Below are positions 7,380 to 14,646 of a stretch of 38,556 nt of DNA, in pieces. Source of the stretch: Amaricoccus sp. GTDB lineage: Bacteria > Pseudomonadota > Alphaproteobacteria > Rhodobacterales > Rhodobacteraceae. The stretch is from positions 1 to 38,556 of the forward strand of contig NZ_JAGOID010000020.1 in the NCBI RefSeq assembly GCF_017995835.1, read 5' to 3'. The position numbers and the translations under genes were made by a program. Positions within the stretch are counted from its first letter, which is position 1, and the number at the start of each line of letters is the position of its first letter. The notes under the pieces were generated by a model that did not search any database, was not told where the DNA came from, and was given only the letters and a program-made list of their open reading frames with translations.

Positions 7380-8840
7380 TCAGTCGTGGCGGATGACCAG
7401 CGTGCGCAGCGTCGAGAACGCGAGCAGCGCCTCCCATCCCTTCTCCCGACCGTGGCCGGACTTCTTGACGCCGCCGAACGGCAGCTCGATCCCGCCGCCG
7501 GCGCCGTAGCAGTTCACGAAGACCTGCCCGACCTGCATCCGCCGCGCCACCCGCAGCGCCCGGGCGCCGTCGCGGGTCCAGACCCCGGCGACCAACCCGT
7601 AAGGCGTTGAATTCGCAAGCGCCACGGCGTCGGCCTCGTCGTCGAAGGGCAGGACGGCGAGCACCGGGCCGAACACCTCCTCCCGGGCCAGCCGGTGGCC
7701 GCGCGGGACCGGGCCGATCATCTGCGGCTCCACGAACCACCCCTCCGGCGACGCCTCGGCCACGATGCGCCCCCGCGCGATCACCGGCAGGCCGTCCGCC
7801 GCCGCGAGCGCCTGGTATTCCTCCACCCGCGCCCGCTGCCGCAGGCTCACCACCGGCCCGAGCTCGCCGTCCATATGCGGCGGCGTCGCCCTGACCCTGC
7901 GGAAAGCCTCTGCGATCCTTGGCAAAATCCGCTCCATGCCCGCCCGCTCGACCAGGAGCCGCGAGCCCGCCGAGCAGGTCTGTCCGGCATGCTGGGTGAT
8001 CGCCGCGACCACCGCCGGCGCCACCCGGTCGAGATCGGCGTCGGCAAAGACGATCTGTGCGGACTTGCCGCCGAGCTCCAGCGTGCAGCCGACATGGTTC
8101 GTCGCCGCGGCCGCCTGCACCGCCGCGCCGGTCTCGGCCGAGCCGATGAAGGACAGGAAATCGATGCCCGGATGCGCCGCCAGCGCCGCGCTCGCCGTGG
8201 CGCCGAGGCCGGTGACGACGTTGACCGCGCCGGGCGGAAATCCGTTGCGCGTCATCAGGTCGGCGAGCCTGAGCGGCGTCAGGCAGGCGTCCTCGGCGGG
8301 TTTCAGCACCACGGCGTTGCCCATGGCGAGCGCCGGCCCGAGCGAGCGCGGGAACATCTGCGCGGGATAGTTCCACGGGATGATGTGCGCCGTCACCCCG
8401 TGCGGGGTCCGCTCGGTGGCGGCGAAGTAGCCGTTCTGGAACGGAATGGTGGCGCCGCAGACCTTGTCGGCGGCGGCGCCGTAGTACTCGAAGTATCGGG
8501 CGCAGGCGAGCACGTCGGCCCGGGCCTGGGCGATCGGCTTGCCGGTGTCGCGCGCCTCGAGCGCGGCGAGTTCGCCCGCGTGGGCGAGGACCGTCGGCGC
8601 CATGGCGGACAGGAGCCGGCCCCGCTGGACCGCCGGCAGCCCGCCCCATTCGCCCGCCAGCGCCGCGCGCGCGGCGGCGATGGCGAGGTCGATCTCCGCG
8701 CCGCCGCCGGCGGCGATGCGGGCGAAGGGCTGGCCCTCCGCGGGCGCGTGCACGTCGAGCCAGTCGCCGGAGACGGGTTCGAGCCATCGGCCGCCCACGA
8801 GGATGCCGGTGATCGTGAAGGGCAGCGTCGCGTCGGCCAT
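7380..8840 (-). CDS. NAD(P)+-dependent aldehyde dehydrogenase (betaine-aldehyde dehydrogenase-like)
   Basis: This 486-residue member of the aldehyde dehydrogenase superfamily oxidises an aldehyde to the acid with NAD(P)+. Catalytic residues are present: Asn157 in PWNYP, Lys180 in VLKPAE, Glu255 in LELGGKS and the nucleophile Cys289 in GQTCSAGSR. EEVFGPVLAV and PFGGVKKSGHGRE follow at the expected places. The sequence resembles betaine-aldehyde and related amine-derived aldehyde dehydrogenases, but no choline or betaine genes are adjacent, so the substrate is open. GGAG sits 6 nt before the ATG. It appears monocistronic. Confidence 0.9.
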   Translation of the reverse strand: MADATLPFTITGILVGGRWLEPVSGDWLDVHAPAEGQPFARIAAGGGAEIDLAIAAARAALAGEWGGLPAVQRGRLLSAMAPTVLAHAGELAALEARDTGKPIAQARADVLACARYFEYYGAAADKVCGATIPFQNGYFAATERTPHGVTAHIIPWNYPAQMFPRSLGPALAMGNAVVLKPAEDACLTPLRLADLMTRNGFPPGAVNVVTGLGATASAALAAHPGIDFLSFIGSAETGAAVQAAAATNHVGCTLELGGKSAQIVFADADLDRVAPAVVAAITQHAGQTCSAGSRLLVERAGMERILPRIAEAFRRVRATPPHMDGELGPVVSLRQRARVEEYQALAAADGLPVIARGRIVAEASPEGWFVEPQMIGPVPRGHRLAREEVFGPVLAVLPFDDEADAVALANSTPYGLVAGVWTRDGARALRVARRMQVGQVFVNCYGAGGGIELPFGGVKKSGHGREKGWEALLAFSTLRTLVIRHD

Positions 8841-8915
8841 GAGCGTCTCCAGAGGGCGCGAGTCGCCCGCGCCGAACGCCCGATGCTAGACCGGCCCGGG
8901 CGGGCGCGTCGCCCC

Positions 8916-9896
8916 CTAGGTCGCGTCCGGTCCGGCCGGGGCAGGGGCCTCCGGTTCGGCCGGGGCAGGGGGCTCCGGTTCGGCGAGGGGATGCTTCTCC
9001 AGCACCAGCTCCTTCAGGCGGGCGTCGAGCACGTGCGTGTAGATTTCCGTGGTCGCGATCGAGGCGTGGCCGAGAAGGGTCTGGATCACCCGGAGATCCG
9101 CTCCGTTCGCCAGCAGATGCGTCGCGAAGGCGTGGCGCAGCGCGTGCGGCGAGACCGCCGCCGGCGAGACGCCGGCCTCCGCCGCAAGCGTCTTGATCAG
9201 CACGAAGAACCGCTCGCGCCCCGGATGGCCCTTCCTGCCCCGCGCCGGGAACAGGAACGGCGAGCGGGCCTTGCCCTCACGCGCCGCCGCGTCCTCGGTG
9301 GCGTCGCGCGCGGCGAGCCAGGCGGCGAGCGCGCGGCGCGCCGGATCGGAAAGCGGCGCCATCCGCTCGCGCCCGCCCTTGCCGCGGATCAGGATCATGC
9401 GCGGGTCGCCGCGCACCGCGGCGGCGGGGAGCGCCACGAGTTCGCTCACCCGCAGCCCGGTGGCGTAGAGGAGCTGCATCAGGCAGGTCGTGCGCAGCCG
9501 CTCCGCCGGGGTTCGCCCGTGCCGCTCCGCCGCGTCGAGCAGCCGGTCGACCTCCGCCTCCGATAGCGTTCCCGGCAGGGCGCGGGCCTTGCGCGGCCCC
9601 TTCAGCAGCGCGCCCGGATCGTCCGTGCGCCAGCCCTCCAGGAAGGCGAAGCGATAGAATTGCCGGATCGCCGACAGCCGCCGCGCCCGCGTCGCCTGCG
9701 CCATGCCTCGGTCCTCCAGCGCCACGAGATAGGCCTCGACGTCGGCCCGCGCGGCGCTGGCGAAGTCGCGCCCGCGCGGACGCAGGAAATCGGCGAAGTC
9801 GGTCAGGTCGCGGGCATAGGCGGCGAGGGTGTTCTGCGCCGCGTCGCGTTCGGCGCGGAGCGCCTCGAGAAAGCGCGGCAGCCAGCCCGCCGCCAT
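8916..9896 (-). CDS. xerD: Site-specific tyrosine recombinase XerD
   Basis: The 326-residue tyrosine recombinase resolves chromosome dimers at dif together with XerC and FtsK. The N-terminal SAM-like core-binding domain covers about residues 4-90 and the catalytic domain about 112-300. The catalytic set is Arg149 (ATGLRVSEL), Lys173, His251 and Arg254 (HALRHAFATH), His277 (LLGHASIATTEIYTH) and nucleophile Tyr286. Residues about 304-326 form a Pro/Ala/Glu tail encoded by a 24-bp repeat, which is not part of the normal fold. Its ATG overlaps the upstream stop by one base (TGATG), so it is translationally coupled to the 515-aa gene. It is a housekeeping recombinase, with no sign of an integrated element. 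Confidence 0.92.
   Translation of the reverse strand: MAAGWLPRFLEALRAERDAAQNTLAAYARDLTDFADFLRPRGRDFASAARADVEAYLVALEDRGMAQATRARRLSAIRQFYRFAFLEGWRTDDPGALLKGPRKARALPGTLSEAEVDRLLDAAERHGRTPAERLRTTCLMQLLYATGLRVSELVALPAAAVRGDPRMILIRGKGGRERMAPLSDPARRALAAWLAARDATEDAAAREGKARSPFLFPARGRKGHPGRERFFVLIKTLAAEAGVSPAAVSPHALRHAFATHLLANGADLRVIQTLLGHASIATTEIYTHVLDARLKELVLEKHPLAEPEPPAPAEPEAPAPAGPDAT
8929..8984. repeat. 24-bp in-frame repeat encoding the XerD tail
   Basis: Two full 24-bp units (8929-8952 and 8953-8976, differing at two positions) and a partial third encode Pro-Ala-Glu repeats at the XerD C-terminus. The unit is a multiple of 3, so changes in copy number would keep the frame. Confidence 0.8.
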
Positions 9897-11443
9897 CAGG
9901 CCGGCCCCGGCAGCAGCAGCGCCTGGAGCGCGATCGCGCGGGCGGCGTCCGTCTGCCCGGCCGTCCGGAGCGCGAAGAGCGCGGCCTCGAGGCTTGCGGG
10001 ATCGACGCCGGGCCCCGGCGCGACCAGCGCCAGCGCCTCGACGATCGCGAACCCTGCGCGGCCGGCCGCCACCTCGGCGCCGAGCCGCTTCTCGCGCTCG
10101 TCGGCGGGCTCGCGGTCCGCGAGGCCGGAGAGCGCCGCGGCGAGCCGCGGGTCCGCCGGCGGGCCCGAAGGCGCCGCGCCGACGCCGGCGACGGCGAGAA
10201 GCGCCGCAATACGGGCGTCCGGCGTCGGACCCGCCGCCCGGCTCGCCGCGCCGCTCTCGCCGCCGAGAAGAAGGAGTTCCACCACCTCGCCCCGCGCCTC
10301 GGCGGGCAGCTGCGCGGGGTCGATCGCGGCCAGCGCCGGGGCGTAGGCCGCGGCGAGCGCTGCGCGCAGCCCGCGCTGCGACAGCGCCGCGTCCGCCGCC
10401 GCGAGCGCCGCGGCGATGCCCGCGGGCTCGCCGGCGGCCAGCGCCGCGTCGAGCGCCTGCGTCGCCGCGGCCCGGTCCCAGATGCCTCCCGAGGCTGCCG
10501 GCGTCCCCGACCGGTAGGCGCCGAGAAGCGCGTCCGCGCCGGCGGAGCCTGCCAGCGTCAGCCGCTCCGCCGCCTCGATCCGCATCCGCATCGGCGTGTG
10601 CTCGGTCAGGTCGCTCCACAGGAAGGCGAGCGGCAGCTGCCCCGGCGGTCGCGGCAGCCCCACCGCCTCGCGCAGGGTGAAGTCGAGCGCGGTCAGCGGC
10701 CGCGGGATCGGCGGCTCGGGATCCTCCTCGAAGAGCGCCGGATCGAGGAACCGCGCCAGCAGGGCCTCCTGCTCCGGGGAGATCGACCCCACGCCCTGGC
10801 CGAGCGTCAGCGTGATCTCCGCCGCGTTCCAGTCCCCGCCGCGGGCGAGGCAGAACACCCGCGCCGGCAGCGTCGGCGACAGGGCCGGATTGCGCCGCAG
10901 CGCCTCGCATTGCGGCTGGGCCCGCTGCGTCAGGAGCCCGACGTCGAACCACCGCCGGAAAAGCTCCGGCGTCTCCGGTCCGGCGGCGAGGATCACGCCC
11001 TCCGCCTCGTCGAGCGCGCCGAGTTCGAGCAGCCGGTCGAGTCGCGCCAGCAGCACCACCGACCCGGGTCCGGACCCGGCCGGCGGGTCGGCCTCGGCGA
11101 GCAGCACCCGGCGGAAGAGCGCGCGCGCCGCCGGAGAGCCGGCGACGGGATGCTCGAGCACCAGGGCGCGCACCTCGTCCGCCGTCGCGTCGCCCCAGAG
11201 CCGCCGCGGCAGCCCGCTCACGTCGGGCTTCAGCAGCCCCACGGCGTCGCGGCTGACAGGATCGAGCGGCGTCACGGTGATCGCGCCGGTCGTCGGTCCA
11301 TCCGCCGTCCTGGGGCGCGGCGGCGGCAGCGTCGGGATCGAAAGCACGACGCTGTCCGAGAGCCAGGGAATGGCGCTGCGTGGCTGCGCCGCCGCTCCGG
11401 TCGCCACGAGCCCGGCGACGAGCGCGAGGCCCGCGCGCCTCAT
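9896..11443 (-). CDS. Conserved secreted protein of unknown function, upstream of xerD
   Basis: I do not recognise a characterised family. The 515-residue product starts with a Sec signal peptide (MRRAGLALVAGLVATGAAAQ). The rest is rich in Ala, Leu and Arg and predicted mostly helical, resembling a periplasmic alpha-solenoid or TPR-like scaffold; no catalytic motif is visible. ATG 11443 is chosen because it gives the signal peptide and overlaps the upstream stop as ATGA. The frame back to 11680 runs through the divergent promoter region. The order small peptide, this gene, xerD, opposite to aroK-aroB, may be conserved in related bacteria, but this needs a neighbourhood comparison. An envelope or cell-division-linked role is only a guess from the link to xerD. 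Confidence 0.75.
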   Translation of the reverse strand: MRRAGLALVAGLVATGAAAQPRSAIPWLSDSVVLSIPTLPPPRPRTADGPTTGAITVTPLDPVSRDAVGLLKPDVSGLPRRLWGDATADEVRALVLEHPVAGSPAARALFRRVLLAEADPPAGSGPGSVVLLARLDRLLELGALDEAEGVILAAGPETPELFRRWFDVGLLTQRAQPQCEALRRNPALSPTLPARVFCLARGGDWNAAEITLTLGQGVGSISPEQEALLARFLDPALFEEDPEPPIPRPLTALDFTLREAVGLPRPPGQLPLAFLWSDLTEHTPMRMRIEAAERLTLAGSAGADALLGAYRSGTPAASGGIWDRAAATQALDAALAAGEPAGIAAALAAADAALSQRGLRAALAAAYAPALAAIDPAQLPAEARGEVVELLLLGGESGAASRAAGPTPDARIAALLAVAGVGAAPSGPPADPRLAAALSGLADREPADEREKRLGAEVAAGRAGFAIVEALALVAPGPGVDPASLEAALFALRTAGQTDAARAIALQALLLPGPA

Positions 11444-11568
11444 CGCGGCTCGACCGGCAGCGAGATCTCGCGGGTGGGAGCGGGCAGATCCGACAGGAGG
11501 GCGAAGCCCGCAAGACCGATCGCCCCGAGGACGACGAGCCAGAGCAAACCCTTCAACGCCAGTCGCAT
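11440..11568 (-). CDS. 42-residue single-span membrane peptide
   Basis: This very short gene encodes MRLALKGLLWLVVLGAIGLAGFALL followed by a 17-residue polar tail ending in Arg. That is one transmembrane helix with a positive N-terminus, tail probably periplasmic. AGGA precedes the ATG by 5 nt, and its stop overlaps the next start as ATGA, so it is translationally coupled to the 515-aa gene. Coupling and a sensible membrane topology argue that it is real. It could be a membrane partner of the secreted protein; function is unknown. Confidence 0.65.
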   Translation of the reverse strand: MRLALKGLLWLVVLGAIGLAGFALLSDLPAPTREISLPVEPR

Positions 11569-11685
11569 GATATCCTGCTCTGCCCGCGCGACTTGACCGC
11601 CGCGTCTCGACCTGCTCAATCGTCGGCGCAACGGCCGCGACCTTTGGCAGGACCTTATCCCGGGCAGGGCTTCCCGACAATCGCC

Positions 11686-12300
11686 ATGATCGATCGTGAG
11701 ACCTCCCCCGACCCGGCCAGTCCGGCCAGGCCGCTCCACAGGCTGACGCGGCCCGTCGTGCTCGTGGGCCTGATGGGCGCCGGCAAGACCAGCGTCGGCA
11801 AGCGGCTCGCCGCCATGCTCGACGCGCCGTTCACCGATTCCGACGCCGAGGTCGAAGCCGCCGCGCAGATGACGATCCCCGAGATCTTCCGTCTCTACGG
11901 CGAGCCCGCCTTCCGCGACGTCGAGCGCCGGGTGCTGGCGCGCCTTCTTGCCGAGACGCCGCGCGTGTTGGCGACCGGGGGCGGAGCCTTCATCGAGCCG
12001 CGGACCCGCGCGGAGATCGCCGCCCGCGGCGTCTCGGTCTGGCTCCGCGCCGATCTCGACGTGCTCTGGGACCGCGTGCGCGATCGCCCCGGCCGGCCGC
12101 TCCTCGAGGCTCCGGACCCGCGCGGCGTGCTCGCCGGGCTGATGGAGCGGCGCTATCCGGTCTATGCGCTGGCCGACGTCACGGTGGAGAGCCGCCGCAA
12201 GGCGAGCCACGAGGCGACGGCCCGCGCGATCATTGCCGGCCTCCTGGAGCACGACGGCGCGCGGCCGGACCTGCCACCCACCCTGGAGAACATCGCGTGA
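11686..12300 (+). CDS. aroK: Shikimate kinase
   Basis: AroK phosphorylates shikimate with ATP to shikimate-3-phosphate in the chorismate pathway. The 204-residue product has Walker A GLMGAGKTSVGK (28-39), the substrate-binding DSD (51-53), the Arg of FRDVERR (77), the GGGAF motif (98-102) and the lid RDRPGRPLL. The N-terminus is about 20 residues longer than in E. coli AroK, which is common in alphaproteobacteria. ATG 11686 is the first start after the divergent region; TTGACC (11593-11598) with TCAATC (11616-11621) is a weak promoter candidate. The stop overlaps aroB as GTGA. Confidence 0.95.
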   Translation: MIDRETSPDPASPARPLHRLTRPVVLVGLMGAGKTSVGKRLAAMLDAPFTDSDAEVEAAAQMTIPEIFRLYGEPAFRDVERRVLARLLAETPRVLATGGGAFIEPRTRAEIAARGVSVWLRADLDVLWDRVRDRPGRPLLEAPDPRGVLAGLMERRYPVYALADVTVESRRKASHEATARAIIAGLLEHDGARPDLPPTLENIA

Positions 12301-13415
12301 CCCCCGAGACCGTCCGCGTCGCGCTCGGCGACCGCGCCTACGACATCCTGATCGGCCGCGGCCTCGTCGCCGAAGCGGGCCGCTGGATCGCGCCGCTGCT
12401 CAAGCGGCCCCGCGTGGCGATCCTGACCGAGGAGCGGGTGGCCGCGCTGCACCTCGCGGCGCTGGAGACTGCCCTCGCCGCCGCCGGGATCGAGTCCCGC
12501 GCGCTGGCGTTGGCCCCGGGCGAGGCGACCAAGGGCTGGCGCGGGCTCGAGACGGCGGTGGAATGGCTGATCGCCGAGAAGGTCGAGCGCGAAGACCTCG
12601 TGATCGCCTTCGGCGGCGGGGTGATCGGCGATCTCGCCGGCTTCGCCGCGGCGATCCTGCGCCGGGGCGTCGGCTTCGTGCAGATCCCGACGACGCTGCT
12701 GGCCCAGGTCGACAGCTCGGTCGGCGGCAAGACCGGCATCAACTCGCCGCGCGGCAAGAACCTGATCGGCGCCTTCCACCAGCCGCGCCTCGTCCTCGCC
12801 GACAGCGCGCTCCTCGACACGCTGCCCCCGCGCGACTTCCTCGCCGGCTACGGCGAGGTGGCGAAATACGGGCTCCTCGGCGACGCCGCCTTCTTCGCCT
12901 GGCTGGAGAGGCACGGGCCCGCGCTCGCCGCCGGCGACGCGGCGGCGCGCATCCACGCCATCCGCCGCTCCTGCGAGATGAAGGCCGGCATCGTCGCCCG
13001 CGACGAGACCGAGCAGGGCGAGCGCGCGCTTCTCAACCTCGGCCACACCTTCGCCCATGCGCTCGAGGCGGCGACCGGCTATTCCGACCGGCTCCTGCAC
13101 GGCGAGGCGGTCGCGGTCGGCTGCCTCCTCGCCTTCGAGACCTCGGCCGCGCTCGGCCTCTGCCCGCAGGAGGCCCCGAGCCGGGTCGCCGCGCATCTCG
13201 CCGCCATGGGGATGAAGCGCGGCCTCGCCGGGATTCCGGGCGAGTTGCCCGACGCGGACGGGCTCATGGCCCTGATGGAGCAGGACAAGAAGGCGAAGGC
13301 CGGCCGCATCGCCTTCGTTCTCGCCCGTGACATCGGCGAGACCTATGTCGAACGCGGCGCCGACCTAGGCGTGGTGCGCCGGGTGCTGGCGGACGGGCTC
13401 GCGGCGCGGGCGTGA
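12297..13415 (+). CDS. aroB: 3-Dehydroquinate synthase
   Basis: AroB converts DAHP to 3-dehydroquinate using NAD+ and a metal ion, the second step of the shikimate pathway. The 372-residue product has FGGGVIGDLAGF (105-116), PTTLLAQVDSSVGGKTGIN (131-149) and the three metal ligands Glu187 (GYGEVAKYG), His250 (LNLGHTFAHALE) and His268 (LLHGEAVAVG). The GTG start overlaps the aroK stop by 4 bp, and GGAG lies 8-9 nt upstream inside aroK. Pairing of aroK with aroB is standard. The 3' end overlaps the converging EamA reading frame by 51 bp. Confidence 0.96.
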   Translation: MTPETVRVALGDRAYDILIGRGLVAEAGRWIAPLLKRPRVAILTEERVAALHLAALETALAAAGIESRALALAPGEATKGWRGLETAVEWLIAEKVEREDLVIAFGGGVIGDLAGFAAAILRRGVGFVQIPTTLLAQVDSSVGGKTGINSPRGKNLIGAFHQPRLVLADSALLDTLPPRDFLAGYGEVAKYGLLGDAAFFAWLERHGPALAAGDAAARIHAIRRSCEMKAGIVARDETEQGERALLNLGHTFAHALEAATGYSDRLLHGEAVAVGCLLAFETSAALGLCPQEAPSRVAAHLAAMGMKRGLAGIPGELPDADGLMALMEQDKKAKAGRIAFVLARDIGETYVERGADLGVVRRVLADGLAARA

Positions 13416-14272
13416 GGCGAGCGCCACGCCGACGGCGGTGATGGCGACGCCGACGCCCTTCGCCGCGTCGAGCGGCTCGCCGAGGAACGCCCAGGCCCCG
13501 ACCGCGGCGAGGATCGGCACCACCGCGGCGAAGGTCGCCGTCCGCCCGGCGCCGAGCCGCTCGATCGCGTAGAAGAACGTGTAGGTCGCTACGAACCCCG
13601 ACAGCACGCCTTGCAGCAGGGTCTGGGCGACCAGCGCCGCACCGGGACGGCCCCGAAATGCGTGCCGAAGAGTCCCGCGAGGACGAGAAACCCCGCTGCC
13701 GCCCAGAAGGCCAGCATCGCCGCCGCCGGCAGTGCGGCGAGGCGCGAGCGCCGGAAGGCCACGGTGTAGATCGCCCAGTTGAGCGAGGCGCAGGCGAAGA
13801 GCACATGCCCGCGCCAGGCGCCGGGCGCGCCCGCGGTCATCGCCCCCCAGCCGCCGACCGCGAGCCCGCCGGCGACGAGGAACGCGAGCCCCACCGCCTG
13901 CACGCCGCCGATCCGCTCGCCCAGCGCGAAGCGGGCGATCAGCGCGACCCAGAGCGGCAGCATCGCGGGCGCGAACACGCCGGCGTCGGCCACCGGCGCG
14001 TAGCGCATCCCGCTCGCAAGCAGGAACACGAAGGCGACGCCGCCGCACAGCGCGAAGACCGTCGCGTCGCGCCAGGTCGCGCCGGCGGGGATCGGCCCGC
14101 GACGAAACAGGACCGGCGCGAACAGGATCGCGGCCGGCGCAAAACGCATCAGACCGATCTCGATCGGCCCGAGCGCCGTGGCGACGGCGGCCCGCGTCGA
14201 GACGAGGAAGCTCGCCCAGATCACCAGCGTCGCCGCCAGCGCGGCCCAGGCGAGGATGCGGTCGCGCGTCAT
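13365..14272 (-). pseudogene. EamA/DMT-family transporter broken by a frameshift
   Basis: Two minus-strand frames together make a normal ~300-residue drug/metabolite transporter with ten membrane helices and two EamA repeats. The first (14272 to about 13655) begins MTRDRILAWAALAATLVIWASF and covers the first repeat and part of the second. It then runs out of frame into RRWSPRPCCKACCRGS and stops near 13589. The second frame resumes with GAALVAQTLLQGVLSGFVATYTFFYAIERLGAGR and ends at 13365 after FLGEPLDAAKGVGVAITAVGV. The switch lies at the C4 run (13651-13654; G4 on the coding strand). One more G would restore the frame. It may be a true one-base loss or an assembly error. Repeat copy B lies directly upstream. 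Confidence 0.8.
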
Positions 14273-14427
14273 GGGATACCCCCGGATTCGGCCTCGGAGC
14301 GGATGATAGCGGCAAGTCTACCATGCGACCCGGCGCAACACGGGCTAACACGCGTGATAGATAGGGTAACTACCGGAATACACACGATAAAAATCCTTAA
14401 GGTCAAAAGGTCCGCGAGTCGTTTCAT
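14269..14427 (-). other. 52-codon leader ORF overlapping the EamA start
   Basis: An open frame inside repeat copy B starts ATG AAA CGA (MKRLADLLTLRIFIVC...) and ends with TGA inside the ATGA overlap of the EamA start codon, an arrangement that could couple translation. In repeat copy A the same frame is lost by a 2-bp length difference and stops after 19 codons. Coding capacity is therefore not conserved, and I regard a functional peptide as unlikely. Confidence 0.25.
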
Positions 14428-14441
14428 GAGCCCGCCGGTAT
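14311..14441 (-). repeat. Dispersed ~130 bp element, copy B
   Basis: This is the partner of 5719-5851, same orientation, with the same identical blocks at 14339-14374 and 14413-14441. On the minus strand TTGACC and TGTATT with an 18-nt spacer occupy the place of the promoter-like pair of copy A and point at the EamA gene. It again starts less than 50 bp upstream of a minus-strand gene. The remainder of the intergenic stretch up to the ferric-reductase gene (14442-14646) holds only the inverted repeat at 14490-14533 and no recognisable gene. Confidence 0.85.
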
Positions 14442-14489
14442 GAGACATCTGGGCAAGTCGGTCGATTCTCGCCGCCGGGCCCCTCGACT

Positions 14490-14533
14490 GCACGTGGCAT
14501 GATTTCGTCATCCCTCGAAAGATCCCCACGTGC
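14490..14533. repeat. Separated inverted repeat GCACGTGG / CCACGTGC
   Basis: Two 8-bp arms with a CACGTG core (14490-14497 and 14526-14533) lie 28 bp apart upstream of the ferric-reductase-like gene. Each arm contains a palindromic hexamer and could be a regulator half-site. This is inferred from symmetry and position only. Confidence 0.4.
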
Positions 14534-14646
14534 TCGGCCTGTCCTTCGCTCGCTTGCGCCCTCTCCGCGTGCGCTCTACTACTCGGGCCGGTCGCCCTCG
14601 GGATCATTCGCTCGTCCGCGGCCTCGGGCCGAGGGGAGCCGCTCGA

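Noticed and set aside
7695..9566. 623-codon plus-strand open frame opposite the aldehyde dehydrogenase and xerD
   Set aside because: It is antisense to two well-identified genes, crosses their boundary and has an Arg/Gly-rich composition typical of GC-driven shadow frames.
8916..9896. XerD as the integrase of a genomic island or integron
   Set aside because: It lies in a coupled housekeeping operon opposite aroK-aroB with no tRNA, attachment sites or cargo genes.
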